From Actinomadura rudentiformis (GTDB lineage: Bacteria; Actinomycetota; Actinomycetes; Streptosporangiales; Streptosporangiaceae), in contig NZ_WBMT01000027.1 in assembly GCF_008923185.1 (NCBI RefSeq), forward strand, positions 1-64,000: a stretch of 64,000 nucleotides of DNA, in the 5' to 3' direction. The notes beneath the pieces are model-generated. The model was not told where the DNA came from and did no database searches. It saw only the letters and a program-made list of their open reading frames with translations. A program made the translations under genes and the position numbers. Positions 31,906-40,905 of this stretch are shown here, piece by piece (within the stretch, counting starts at the first letter, position 1; each line of letters opens with the position of its first letter).

Positions 31906-32808
31906 ATGACGAACAACGACCTCGGCCAGGTCGGCCTCTGGACCTTCGCGTTCGAGGGGCAGCCCGCCACCCGGGTGCGCGAGGCCGCCGCCGAGCTCGA
32001 AGAACTGGGCTATGGGGCCCTCTGGTTCGGCGAAGGTCTGGGCCGGGACACGGTCAGCCAGGCATGGTTGCTGCTGTCGGCCACACAGCGGATCGTGGTC
32101 GCGTCCGGCATCGCGAACGTGGCGTACCGGGACCCGATCGCGATGGCCGCCGCGGAACGCGCGCTGGGCGAGGCGTTCCCCGGCCGCTATGTGCTGGGGC
32201 TCGGCGGGCAGCGGGTGGACGCCGTCAGCGGCGTCTTCGACGGTTACCCGATGCCGCCGGTCGGGCGCCCGGTGCCGATGATGCGCGGCTACCTGGACTC
32301 GATGGACGCCGTGCCCGCGCACGGCCCCATGCCCGACCCGGCACCCCGCCGCGTCCTGGCGGCGCTGGGCCCGAAGATGCTCGAACTGGCCGCCGAACGC
32401 ACCTGGGGCGCGCACCCGTACTTCGTTCCCGTGGAGCACACCGTCCAGGCCAGGCAGACCATCGGACCAGACGCCTTCCTGGGAGTCGAGCAGGCCGTGG
32501 TCCTGGACACCGACCTCAGCCGCGCCCGCGAGGTGGCGCGGGCCCACGTGACGGGCTACGTCGAGGCCGCTCCGCACCAGGAGGCGAGCATGCGGCGCCT
32601 CGGCTTCGGGGACGCCGACCTCGTCGGCGGCGCCAGTGACCGGCTGGTGGACGCGATCGTCGCGTACGGAGACATGGAGACGATCCGCAAGCGCGTTCAG
32701 GATCACCTGAACGCCGGCGCCGACCACGTCTGCCTTCAGGTCCTCACCGCCGACCCCTCAACGCTACCGATGCAGCAATGGCGCGAACTGGCCACCGCCA
32801 TGTTGTGA
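31906..32808 (+). CDS. TIGR03620-family F420-dependent LLM-class oxidoreductase
   Basis: The 300-residue protein has the luciferase-like (alpha/beta)8 fold: GQVGLWTFAFEGQPATRVREAAAELEELGYGALWFGEGLGRD, IVVASGIANVAYRDP, FPGRYVLGLGGQ, and ending HVCLQVLTADP. These match the MSMEG_4141 (TIGR03620) group, predicted to use coenzyme F420. It reduces or oxidises an unknown substrate. AAGGAG 7 nt before the ATG supports the start. It is divergent from a TetR gene and controlled by twin operators. Confidence 0.88.
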   Translation: MTNNDLGQVGLWTFAFEGQPATRVREAAAELEELGYGALWFGEGLGRDTVSQAWLLLSATQRIVVASGIANVAYRDPIAMAAAERALGEAFPGRYVLGLGGQRVDAVSGVFDGYPMPPVGRPVPMMRGYLDSMDAVPAHGPMPDPAPRRVLAALGPKMLELAAERTWGAHPYFVPVEHTVQARQTIGPDAFLGVEQAVVLDTDLSRAREVARAHVTGYVEAAPHQEASMRRLGFGDADLVGGASDRLVDAIVAYGDMETIRKRVQDHLNAGADHVCLQVLTADPSTLPMQQWRELATAML

Positions 32809-32876
32809 TCGCCTCATGACAAAGGGTGGCCGCTGGTTCAGAGTGAAGTTCCGGGGGGCCAAAGAACGGGGTGGCC

Positions 32877-34745
32877 ATGACTGAGACGCTGCCGGACTTT
32901 CTCAAGGCGAACGAGATCGGCAGGCTGACGCTGGACGACCGGCGGCTGATCGTGCGGCAGGCATTGCTGATCCTTGAGCAGAACTACGCGCTGCTGCCGT
33001 TCAAGGCGGCGAGGTACGGGATCAACCCGGTGCAGCGCCTGCGCCTGATGCAGGCACGGCTGGGCCGCCCAGGAGACCAAGAACCGGAGTGGCGGTTCCA
33101 CGCCGAGCTGGTCGACATCTTCAACTCGCTGCGCGATCTGCACACCCGCTATGTCCTGCCGCGGCCCTTCAGCGACGCCGTCGCCCGCCTGCCGTTCCTG
33201 CTCAGGGAGTTCACGGAGGACGGGCGGCGGCGCTACCTGGTGGGACGGCGGATCGCGAACGAGCCGGAGCTCCCGCACGAGAGCTTCCGGTTCGGCGTGG
33301 AGATCACGCACTGGAGCGGCGTGCCCATCGAACGGGCCGTCGAGCGCCATGCCGAGCGGTTCCCCGGCGCGAACCCCGAGGCCCGGCACGCCCGCGCGGT
33401 GGAGCGGTTCACGGTGCGCTCGCTCGGCTTCGGCCCGCCGCCGGACGAGGACTGGGTGACCGTCCGCTACCTCGACCAAGACAACAAGCCGCAATCAGTC
33501 AACCTGATCTGGGACGTCAGCTCGATCGTCCCCGAGCCGGCTCAGCTGGGCATGGAAACACCACTCGCCTACGACGTCGAAGGCATGCGCATCACCCGGA
33601 CACGCACGCAACTGTTCGCGCCGGAGTTCCTAGCCGCCGAAGAATCGGGCGAGCCGGTCGACCCCGGACCCGAGGGCGTCACCGTCTCCCCGGAGCTGGC
33701 GACCGTCTTCGAGGCCCGCCGCGTGACGGCCCAGGGCCGGGTGTTCGGCCACCTGCGCATCCGGTCGTTCTCCCTGCCCGCCACCGGGATCGAGGGATTC
33801 GTCCGGGAGTTCATCCGACTGCTCGGCGAACTGCCGCAGGACGGGCTCGTCGTCGACATCCGCGGCAACCCAGGCGGCGCGATCCTCGCATCTGAGCTAT
33901 GCCTACAAGCCCTCACGGCCACCGCAATCGAGCCCGAGCCGGCTCAGTTCGCCGCCACCCTCCTCAACCTGCGAATCTGCCGGGCCAACGACATCATGGC
34001 CGCATGGCTGCCCTCGATGGGGCAGGCCCTGGAAACGGGCGCCGCCTACTCGGCGGCCATCCCGTTCACCCCACCCGAGCTGCTCGCCGAAGTCCCCCAG
34101 TCGTACTTCGGCCCGGTCGTCCTCCTGACCGACGCCCGCTGCTACTCGGCGGCCGACATCTTCGCCGCAGGGTTCCAGGACAACTCCATCGGCCCGATCC
34201 TCGGAGTCGACGGCAACACCGGCGCGGGCGGCGGCAACGTCTGGCGGACGGCCAACCTGCTCGGCTCTCTCCCCGCGGCGGACGACTTCCCGTTCCGCCC
34301 CCTTCCCTCCGGTGCCGACCTGTCGTTCGTGATCCGCCGCCTCCTCCGCGTCGGCCCGAACGCGGGCACACCCCTGGAGGACTACGGCGTGATCCCCGAC
34401 GAACGCCACATCACGACCCGCAAGGACATCACGAACAACGACACGGACCTGATGACCGCCGCAGCCACGCTGCTGGGCAAGGGCGTCCCCCGCCGCCTGG
34501 ACGTCGAACTGTCCGACGACCTGACCGTGACGTTCACCGTGCTGGGCATCGACCGGGCCGACGTCATCGTGGACGGCAGACCCCGCACCACCATCGACCT
34601 AGGCGGCAACCCCGCACCGCTCCCAATACCGGACGCCGGGACCCCGCGCACGGTCCGGATCGAGGGTTACGACGGCCAAGCCCTGGTCGCCGTCCGCACC
34701 TTCGTCCGCACCGCAGCGGGCCTGAAGCTGCGCACGACCTTCTGA
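32877..34745 (+). CDS. S41 family peptidase-like protein, apparently cytosolic
   Basis: The 622-residue protein has the tail-specific protease core at about residues 285-440: GHLRIRSFSLP, the oxyanion-hole motif LVVDIRGNPGGAI (327-335), and the nucleophile S424 in LLTDARCYSAADIFAAGFQD. No signal peptide, membrane segment or PDZ domain is apparent. An N-terminal helical region (1-110) and a C-terminal beta-rich region (530-622) flank the core, making it longer than typical CtpA. I see no clear catalytic Lys. The next gene begins 4 nt downstream. The GTG at 32871 is an alternative start. Confidence 0.85.
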   Translation: MTETLPDFLKANEIGRLTLDDRRLIVRQALLILEQNYALLPFKAARYGINPVQRLRLMQARLGRPGDQEPEWRFHAELVDIFNSLRDLHTRYVLPRPFSDAVARLPFLLREFTEDGRRRYLVGRRIANEPELPHESFRFGVEITHWSGVPIERAVERHAERFPGANPEARHARAVERFTVRSLGFGPPPDEDWVTVRYLDQDNKPQSVNLIWDVSSIVPEPAQLGMETPLAYDVEGMRITRTRTQLFAPEFLAAEESGEPVDPGPEGVTVSPELATVFEARRVTAQGRVFGHLRIRSFSLPATGIEGFVREFIRLLGELPQDGLVVDIRGNPGGAILASELCLQALTATAIEPEPAQFAATLLNLRICRANDIMAAWLPSMGQALETGAAYSAAIPFTPPELLAEVPQSYFGPVVLLTDARCYSAADIFAAGFQDNSIGPILGVDGNTGAGGGNVWRTANLLGSLPAADDFPFRPLPSGADLSFVIRRLLRVGPNAGTPLEDYGVIPDERHITTRKDITNNDTDLMTAAATLLGKGVPRRLDVELSDDLTVTFTVLGIDRADVIVDGRPRTTIDLGGNPAPLPIPDAGTPRTVRIEGYDGQALVAVRTFVRTAAGLKLRTTF

Positions 34746-34749
34746 GCAC

Positions 34750-35100
34750 ATGGCCGACAACATCAGACTGCACGTGAGCGGCACGCCCGACCAGGCCCGC
34801 CCCCTGATCGAGCAAGTCCTCCAGGCTGACGGTTTCCGCTTCACCTGGGAAGGCCCCGGCAAGGCGATAGTCGAGCGCGGCAGCCGCAAGAAGGCCCTGT
34901 GGCTCGGCGTGCTAGCCCTCCACTACAAGTACGTCCTCATGATGTACCCCCAGGAGGGCAGCGTGGTGATCGACCTAGGCCTGGGAACGACCGGCCTCCA
35001 CGGCGGCGCCATCGGCATGGTCAAGCTCCGCAACAAGCTCGACGAGATCGACCACGACCTCAAAACCGCCTTCCACTCCGCAGGCGCCCTTATCACCTGA
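34750..35100 (+). CDS. Small hypothetical protein, partner of the S41 peptidase gene
   Basis: The 116-residue soluble alpha/beta protein begins RLHVSGTPDQARPLIEQVLQADGFRF and ends LRNKLDEIDHDLKTAFHSAGAL. A moderately hydrophobic stretch, KKALWLGVLALHYKYVLMMYP, is not long enough for a membrane helix. Its start lies 4 nt after the S41 stop, so the two are translationally linked. I do not recognise a family. It might act as an adaptor or regulatory subunit of the peptidase; that is inference from position only. Confidence 0.75.
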   Translation: MADNIRLHVSGTPDQARPLIEQVLQADGFRFTWEGPGKAIVERGSRKKALWLGVLALHYKYVLMMYPQEGSVVIDLGLGTTGLHGGAIGMVKLRNKLDEIDHDLKTAFHSAGALIT

Positions 35101-35204
35101 ACCCTCATTCGATCTGTGTGGCCTCAAGAGGAAACCGATGGGGCCTTGTCTCGGTCACCGATTCGACGGAGAGTCACAGGAGGGCGGGTTAGGAGCGGAG
35201 GCTG

Positions 35205-35990
35205 ATGGCTGGGGAGACCAGCGGCGCGGAAGGTGCGGACAAGGGCGAGGGCGTGGTCGCCATGCGTGAGATCGCCTCGCGGGCGGTGGCGATCAGCAAG
35301 GTCTACGGCCATGGCGAGACGGCCGTTCGAGCGTTGGACGAGGTGAGCATCGAGTTTCCCTCGGGGCAGTTCACCGCCGTCATGGGGCCGAGCGGTTCGG
35401 GGAAGTCCACGCTTCTGCACTGTATGGCGGGGCTCGACCGGGTCAGCAGCGGTGAGGTGTGGATCGGCGACACTGAGTTGAGCCGGCTTAATGACCGGCG
35501 GCTCACGATGTTGCGGCGCAAGGAGGTCGGGTTCGTCTTCCAGGCGTTCAACCTGATTCCGACGCTGACTGCTGCGGAGAACGTTGAGCTGCCGCTGGCG
35601 ATCGCGGGGGACCAGGCTGAGCGGTCCTGGTTCGAGCGGGTGACGGGGGAGTTCGGGCTCGCGAAGCGGCTCAGGCATCGGCCTACGGAGTTGTCCGGGG
35701 GAGAGCAGCAGCGGGTGGCGGTCGCGCGGGCGCTGTTGTCCCGGCCGACGATCGTCTTTGCGGACGAGCCGACCGGCAACCTCGACTCGCGGACAAGCGG
35801 TGAGCTGCTGGGATTCATGCGGCGGTCGGTGGACGACTTCGGGCAGACGATCGTGATGGTCACCCATGATCCGACGGCGGCGGGGTATGCGGACCGGGTC
35901 GTTTTCCTGAGCGACGGGCACATCGTGGATGAGATGGCGGAGCCCACCGCTGAGAAGGTGCTCGAGTTCCTCAAGAGGCTCGGAGACTGA
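35205..35990 (+). CDS. ABC transporter ATP-binding protein, MacB/LolD-like
   Basis: The 261-residue ATPase has Walker A GPSGSGKSTLL, Q-loop FVFQAFNLIPTLTAAENV, signature ELSGGEQQRVAVARAL, Walker B IVFADEPTGNLDS, and the H-loop MVTHDP. The LDRVSSGEVW and FNLIPTLTA patterns place it with the LolD/MacB/FtsE group, which energise FtsX-type permeases. GGAGG before the ATG at 35205 supports the start. The permease gene follows 2 nt after the stop. Codon choice is noticeably richer in G- and T-ending codons than in the upstream S41 gene. Confidence 0.93.
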   Translation: MAGETSGAEGADKGEGVVAMREIASRAVAISKVYGHGETAVRALDEVSIEFPSGQFTAVMGPSGSGKSTLLHCMAGLDRVSSGEVWIGDTELSRLNDRRLTMLRRKEVGFVFQAFNLIPTLTAAENVELPLAIAGDQAERSWFERVTGEFGLAKRLRHRPTELSGGEQQRVAVARALLSRPTIVFADEPTGNLDSRTSGELLGFMRRSVDDFGQTIVMVTHDPTAAGYADRVVFLSDGHIVDEMAEPTAEKVLEFLKRLGD

Positions 35991-35992
35991 CC

Positions 35993-38542
35993 ATGTGGCG
36001 GGTGACGATCAAGGGCCTGCTCGCGCACAAGCTCCGGCTGGCTCTTACTGCGCTGTCCATCGTGCTTGGTGTTGGTTTTGTCGCCGGGACCTATGTTCTG
36101 ACTGACACGATCAACAAGACGTTCACCGAGCTTTTTACGGAGACGACCAAGGGGCTCGACGTCGCGGTAAGGGGGAAGGAGGCGTTCGGCGGGCAGGAGA
36201 GCGCTGAGCAGCGCCAGCCTTTGCCGGCTGCGATGCGTGACCAGATCGCGCGGGTCGAGGGTGTGCGGGCTGCTGAGGGCAGCGTTACGGGGTATGCGCA
36301 GTTCGTTGGCAAGAACGGCAAGCCGGTCACCACGGGTGGTGCTCCGACGTTGGGTGTGTCGGTGTACGCCACGCCTGAGCTTGGTGAGAGTACGACCGTG
36401 CGGAGTGGCAGCCTGCCTAAGGGGGCCGGTCAGGTCGCCGTGGACGCGCGGACTGCGGAGAAGCAAGGGTTCGCGGTCGGTAGTCGGGTCAGGATCATCT
36501 TCCAGGGGCCGGCTCGGGAGTTCACCGTCAGCGGGATTGTGGGGTTCGGGGAGGCCGACAATCTGGCCGGTGCGACCCTGGCGGCGTTCGATCTGGCGAC
36601 GGCGCAAGAGGTGCTCAACCGGCGCGGGGTCTATGACGAGATCGATGTCGTGGCGGCGGAGGGTGTTTCGCCGGAGACGTTGCGCGATCGGATTCAGGCG
36701 CAGATCGGTGGAGGGTACGAGGCGCTCACCGGCGAGCAGTACGCCGAGGAGAACGCCAAGGCCGTCGGGCAGTTCACCAACGTCATCAACATCGCGCTGC
36801 TGTCGTTCGCCTTCGTGGCGCTGTTCGTCGGCTCGTTCATCATCGTCAACACGTTCTCGATCATTCTGGCGCAGCGCACCCGGGAGCTGGCGTTGCTGCG
36901 CTGCATGGGGGCGTCGCGGCGGCAGCTCATGCGGTCGGTGCTGGCCGAGGCGGCGATCGTGGGGTTCGTCGCGTCGCTGATCGGTCTTGGCGCGGGCATT
37001 CTCATCGCGATCGGTTTGCAGGGACTCTTCGAGGCGCTTGGTGCTGATCTGCCCACTACTTCTTTGGAGATCAAGCCACGGACCCTTGTGGTCGGGCTGA
37101 TCGTGGGTGTCGGCGTCACGCTGCTCGCTTCGCTGGCGCCTGCATTGCGCGCGACGCGGGTGCCGCCGGTCGCCGCGGTGCAGGAGGCCAGCATGGCCGC
37201 TCCGGCCCGGGTGGGCTGGGTGCGCATCACCGTCGGCGTGGTGATGACCGCTCTGGGTGTCGCCGCGTTGATGGTGGGGCTCTTTGCCGACGAGGCGGGC
37301 AATCGGCTTGTCACCGTTGCCACGGGCGCGATCGTCGTCTTCCTCGGTGTCGCGGTGCTCAGTCCGTTGGTGGCCCGGCCGCTGTCGCGTGTCCTGGGTT
37401 GGCCCTTCGCGCACTGGGCGGGGCAGCCGGGCAAGCTCGCGCGGGAGAACGCGATGCGCATCCCGCGCCGGACCGCCTCGACGGCGGCGGCACTGATGAT
37501 CGGCCTGGCGCTGGTGAGCCTGGTGACCATCTTCGCCGAGTCGCTCAAGGCGTCCAGCGCCAAGATCCTCGATCAGGCGGTGGCCGCCGACTACATCCTC
37601 ACCGGACCGTCCGGCGGTTTCACCGGGTTCAGCCCCGAGGTCGTCAAGCAGCTGTCCGCGCAGCCGCAGATCGAGGCGGCCACCGGCCTGAGGAGCGGCT
37701 CGTTCAAGATTGACGGCCAGAGCAAGGGGCTGACCGGGATCGATCCGGTCTCCTACGGCCGGACGGTTCGCACCGACACCATCTCGGGCGACCTCGGGGA
37801 CCTGGCTCAGGGTGGCTTGGCAGTGCGAAAGGACGTGGCCGAGAGCAAGGGCTGGAAGGTCGGCGACACGGTCACCATGCAGTTCCCGGTGGGCGGCACC
37901 GACCGGATACCGCTACGTGCGATCTACGAGGACAACCAGATCAACGGCGAATACATGCTCGCCCTGCGCGACTACCAGCGGCACTACCAGGACCAACTGG
38001 ACGTGTTCGGTTTCGTCAAGGCCAAGGCGGGCGTCGCGCCGCCTGAGTCGCGTGCCGCCATCGACCGGGTGCTCGCGCAGCACCCGAGCGTCCAGGTGCG
38101 TGACCAGGCCGAGTTCAAGCAGGAACAGGAGAACCAGATCAACCAGGTTCTGATCCTCTTCTATGTGCTGCTGGCGCTCGCCGTCGTCATCGCGTTCATC
38201 GGCATCATCAACACGCTGGCGTTGTCGGTCCTGGAACGGGTGCGCGAGCTGGGCCTGCTGCGCGCCGTGGGCATGACCCGCGGCCAGCTGCGCGCCATGA
38301 TCCGGTGGGAGGCGGTCATCATCTCGGTGCTCGGCGCGGTGCTGGGCCTGGCCGTCGGCGTCTTCTTCGGCTGGACGCTGGTCAGCGCGCTGGACGAGGA
38401 AGGCATCACCGAGTTCGCCCTCCCCATCGGCACCCTGCTCGCCCTGGTGGTGGCCGCGGGCGTGGTGGGCATCGTGTCCGCGATCCTGCCTGGTCGGCGT
38501 GCCGCCCGGATCGATGTACTTCGGGCTGTTACGACTGAATGA
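35993..38542 (+). CDS. ABC transporter permease with two FtsX domains
   Basis: The 849-residue membrane protein has two FtsX repeats, each with a periplasmic (extracellular) MacB_PCD-like domain. TM segments include ALTALSIVLGVGFVAGTYVL (about 15-35), three helices in 265-400 (including IALLSFAFVALFVGSFIIV), and the C-terminal set from about 715 (ILFYVLLALAVVIAFIGIINTLALSVLERVRELGLLRAVG, read in parts). The LALSVLERVRELGLLRAVGMTRGQ region is the FtsX landmark. Substrate could be a lipid, peptide or antibiotic. The 5' part uses more G/T-ending codons than the part after about 37,400. Confidence 0.92.
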   Translation: MWRVTIKGLLAHKLRLALTALSIVLGVGFVAGTYVLTDTINKTFTELFTETTKGLDVAVRGKEAFGGQESAEQRQPLPAAMRDQIARVEGVRAAEGSVTGYAQFVGKNGKPVTTGGAPTLGVSVYATPELGESTTVRSGSLPKGAGQVAVDARTAEKQGFAVGSRVRIIFQGPAREFTVSGIVGFGEADNLAGATLAAFDLATAQEVLNRRGVYDEIDVVAAEGVSPETLRDRIQAQIGGGYEALTGEQYAEENAKAVGQFTNVINIALLSFAFVALFVGSFIIVNTFSIILAQRTRELALLRCMGASRRQLMRSVLAEAAIVGFVASLIGLGAGILIAIGLQGLFEALGADLPTTSLEIKPRTLVVGLIVGVGVTLLASLAPALRATRVPPVAAVQEASMAAPARVGWVRITVGVVMTALGVAALMVGLFADEAGNRLVTVATGAIVVFLGVAVLSPLVARPLSRVLGWPFAHWAGQPGKLARENAMRIPRRTASTAAALMIGLALVSLVTIFAESLKASSAKILDQAVAADYILTGPSGGFTGFSPEVVKQLSAQPQIEAATGLRSGSFKIDGQSKGLTGIDPVSYGRTVRTDTISGDLGDLAQGGLAVRKDVAESKGWKVGDTVTMQFPVGGTDRIPLRAIYEDNQINGEYMLALRDYQRHYQDQLDVFGFVKAKAGVAPPESRAAIDRVLAQHPSVQVRDQAEFKQEQENQINQVLILFYVLLALAVVIAFIGIINTLALSVLERVRELGLLRAVGMTRGQLRAMIRWEAVIISVLGAVLGLAVGVFFGWTLVSALDEEGITEFALPIGTLLALVVAAGVVGIVSAILPGRRAARIDVLRAVTTE

Positions 38543-38610
38543 CAGTGCAGTGTGACAAATAAACCCCTCTGCGGCGCTGTTCAAAAGAGAGCACCGTCAA
38601 AGGGGACTTG

Positions 38611-39132
38611 ATGAGCTACCGGAGACACCTTCTCGTTGCCAGGGACGATCGCCCGCTGCCCGAGCTCTACGCTCTGAGGCCCTACCGCAGATCGGTGGTG
38701 GGGAACCGGACGCGGGACGACAACTGGCAGGTCTGCTCGCTGGATTCCGGCGCGGGGCTCGGTGACTCCGTCTCGTTGCTCGTCGAGGTCGCCGCCGAGA
38801 CGCACACGGCCGCCCTGCTCGCCTCGTTCACCGAGGGCGGCTGCGCGGCCGTCGAGGGGTTCAGCCGGCCGTACGGCTACTGGCAGTCCGTCCTCGGCAC
38901 CGGCCACGCGGCCGCATGCCCTGCCCTCGAATCACCCGTGTTCAGCGCTGAGGAGGCCGCTGCGGGAGCCGCGAAGTGGGCCGAGGCCGCGTCCCGTCCG
39001 GTGCCGCCGGAGGCGCTGCTGGAGGTACTCCAGGCGCCCGTCGCTCCCAGCGCCGACGCCGTGTTCGAGGAACTCCTCAACCGGCTCGGGCTCACGGGTG
39101 TCACGGATACCTCCCTGGCGGAGATTGGCTGA
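38611..39132 (+). CDS. Hypothetical protein
   Basis: The 173-residue protein begins SYRRHLLVARDDRPLPELYAL. It has a beta-rich N-terminal half (VCSLDSGAGLGDSVSLLVEVAAETHTAALLASF) and a helical, Ala-rich C-terminal half. No signal peptide or membrane segment is visible, and I do not recognise a family. AAAGGGG lies 5 nt before the ATG. A DUF5988 gene follows 27 nt downstream on the same strand, so the two may form a small unit. Confidence 0.72.
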   Translation: MSYRRHLLVARDDRPLPELYALRPYRRSVVGNRTRDDNWQVCSLDSGAGLGDSVSLLVEVAAETHTAALLASFTEGGCAAVEGFSRPYGYWQSVLGTGHAAACPALESPVFSAEEAAAGAAKWAEAASRPVPPEALLEVLQAPVAPSADAVFEELLNRLGLTGVTDTSLAEIG

Positions 39133-39159
39133 ACCCTCGGCATGTGTGACCATCCGGGC

Positions 39160-39366
39160 ATGAACACACCGTTGAAGGCTTTCCTGGAAGGCGGCCCGGC
39201 GGACCTGCCGGAGCGGATCGTCAGGATCACTCCCCCCGGTGTGGAGGTGAAGCTCCCGTTCCGAGGCGGCTATGAGCACTTCAAGGTGACGCCGCGCCAT
39301 CACGACACCGCGGAGGGAAGGCTCCCGGTCTTCGAGTGGACCGAACGCACGGCCGTAGCCGAGTGA
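39160..39366 (+). CDS. DUF5988 family small protein
   Basis: The 68-residue protein has FLEGGPADLPERIVRI, GYEHFKVTPRHHDTAEG and the C-terminal PVFEWTERTAVAE. These are the landmarks of DUF5988, a small actinobacterial family of unknown function often found in several copies per genome. The ATG at 39160 is preferred because the family begins near MNTPLKAFLEGGP; an upstream ATG at 39142 adds six residues. There is no clear ribosome binding site. Confidence 0.85.
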   Translation: MNTPLKAFLEGGPADLPERIVRITPPGVEVKLPFRGGYEHFKVTPRHHDTAEGRLPVFEWTERTAVAE

Positions 39367-39395
39367 GCCGTCGCCGGACGGCCGGTCCTGTGTGA

Positions 39396-40736
39396 TCAGC
39401 GGGTGTCGAGGAAACGGTCGAGGACGCGGGTGCCGAAGCGCAGGCCCTCGACCGGGACCCGTTCGTCCACGCCGTGGAACATGCCGAAGTAGTCGAGGTC
39501 GGGCGTGAGGAGCAGCGGTGCGAAGCCGAAGCTCTTGATGCCGATGCGGTGGAACGACTTGGCGTCGGTGCCGCCGGACATCACGTACGGGACGGGGTGC
39601 GCCTGCGGGTCCTCGGCCTTGAGCGACCCGGCCAGGGCGGCGAACGTCGGGCCGGCCGGGTCGGCGGCGGGTGCCTCCTCGTAGTTGATGAACTCGCGCG
39701 TCACCTTCGGCCCGAGGAGCCGGTCGATCGTGGCCAGGAACTCGTCGCGCGTGCCTGGCAGGTAGCGGCCGTCCACCTGGGCGGTCGCCGTGCCCGGGAT
39801 GACGTTGACCTTGTATCCGGCGTCGAGGCGGGTCGGGTTGGCGGAGTTGCGGATCGTTCCCTCGAAGAGGGTGCCGACGCGGCCGAGCCGGCGTGCCTCA
39901 TCGTCGAGCCGGTCGTGGTCGATGGTGGTGCCGAGCGCGTCCGCGAGACCGTCGAGCAGGGCGCGGACGCCCGCGGTGAGACGGACCGGCCACTCGTGGG
40001 AGGCGAGCCGGGAGACGGCGTGGCACAGCTCGGCGACCGCGTTGTCGGAGTTGGGCTTGGAGCCGTGCCCGGCCTTGCCCTGGACCGTGAGCCGCATCCA
40101 GGTGGTGCCGCGCTCGCCGGTGGCGATGGGGTACACGCGCTTGCCGCCGGTCGCCCCGGGAGCCACTGTGACACTGAAGCCACCGGACTCGCTGACGGCC
40201 TCGGTGCAGCCGGTGAAGATCTCGCGATGATGGGAGACGACGTGGCGCGAGCCGTAGTCGCCGGTGCACTCCTCGTCGGCGAGGAAGGCCAGGACGAGGT
40301 CGCCGCGCGTCCGGCGGCCTTCGCGCATGCGCTGGCGGACGACCGCGAGGGTCATGGCCAGCGTGCCCTTCATGTCGACGGCGCCGCGGCCCCACACGCA
40401 GCCGTCACGGACCTCGCCGGAGAACGGGTGGACCCTCCACTCGGCCGGGTCTGCGGGGACGACGTCCAGATGCCCGTGGATGAGGAACGCGGGCGCGGCC
40501 GGGTCGGTGCCCGGGATGCGGGCGAGCACGCTGGTGCGGCCGGGCGCGGACTCGACGACGGACGGCTCGATTCCCACGTCGGCGAGCAGCGCCGCGACGT
40601 GCTCGGCCGCGGGACGTTCGCCGCGGCCGCGGCCCTCACCCTCGTTGGTGGTGTCGATGCGGAGGAGATCGGAACAGATGACCGCGACCTCGCCGGCCGC
40701 CGTCCGCCGTCCGTGCACTACCTGCGGTTCGGTCAC
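39396..40736 (-). CDS. M20/M25/M40 family metallo-hydrolase (ArgE/DapE-like)
   Basis: The 446-residue di-zinc amidohydrolase has ligand H89 and catalytic D91 in LIHGHLDVVPAD, D121 in WGRGAVDMKGTLA, and catalytic E155-E156 in AFLADEECTGDYGS. The lid domain contains KAGHGSKPNSDNAV. Members remove acyl groups from amino acids or cleave small peptides. The start is a GTG at 40736, where the family sequence begins (TEPQVVHGRR). It is divergent from the peptide ABC importer, so both could serve peptide or N-acyl amino acid use. Confidence 0.9.
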   Translation of the reverse strand: MTEPQVVHGRRTAAGEVAVICSDLLRIDTTNEGEGRGRGERPAAEHVAALLADVGIEPSVVESAPGRTSVLARIPGTDPAAPAFLIHGHLDVVPADPAEWRVHPFSGEVRDGCVWGRGAVDMKGTLAMTLAVVRQRMREGRRTRGDLVLAFLADEECTGDYGSRHVVSHHREIFTGCTEAVSESGGFSVTVAPGATGGKRVYPIATGERGTTWMRLTVQGKAGHGSKPNSDNAVAELCHAVSRLASHEWPVRLTAGVRALLDGLADALGTTIDHDRLDDEARRLGRVGTLFEGTIRNSANPTRLDAGYKVNVIPGTATAQVDGRYLPGTRDEFLATIDRLLGPKVTREFINYEEAPAADPAGPTFAALAGSLKAEDPQAHPVPYVMSGGTDAKSFHRIGIKSFGFAPLLLTPDLDYFGMFHGVDERVPVEGLRFGTRVLDRFLDTR

Positions 40737-40844
40737 CCCGGGCCGCCTTTCGAAGGGTCCTTGCGTTTTGCCTGGCCGTTGACCATAGCGAATGAAGATC
40801 CGTTCTAGAAGATGATCTCGATCAGATGACAAATCTCCGAGTGC

Positions 40845-40871
40845 TGTACCGAAACGAGCGCGCTGGGTACA
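40845..40871. promoter_or_regulatory. Inverted repeat upstream of the peptide importer operon
   Basis: TGTACC and GGTACA are 6-bp inverted arms separated by 15 nt, 35 nt upstream of the lipoprotein start codon. They could bind a regulator or form a leader hairpin. A TTGACC -35 candidate is at 40779-40784, but no clean -10 pairs with it. Confidence 0.35.
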
Positions 40872-40905
40872 CGCTGCCTGCAACCAGGAGAGTGCAAGGA
40901 GGATC

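Noticed and set aside
35303..37414. 703-codon open frame on the minus strand
   Set aside because: It is antisense to an intact ABC ATPase and FtsX permease and has low-complexity Arg/Asp content.
40779..40811. Promoter TTGACC with TAGAAG for the peptide importer
   Set aside because: The -10 match is poor and the distance to the gene is long, so only the inverted repeat was listed.
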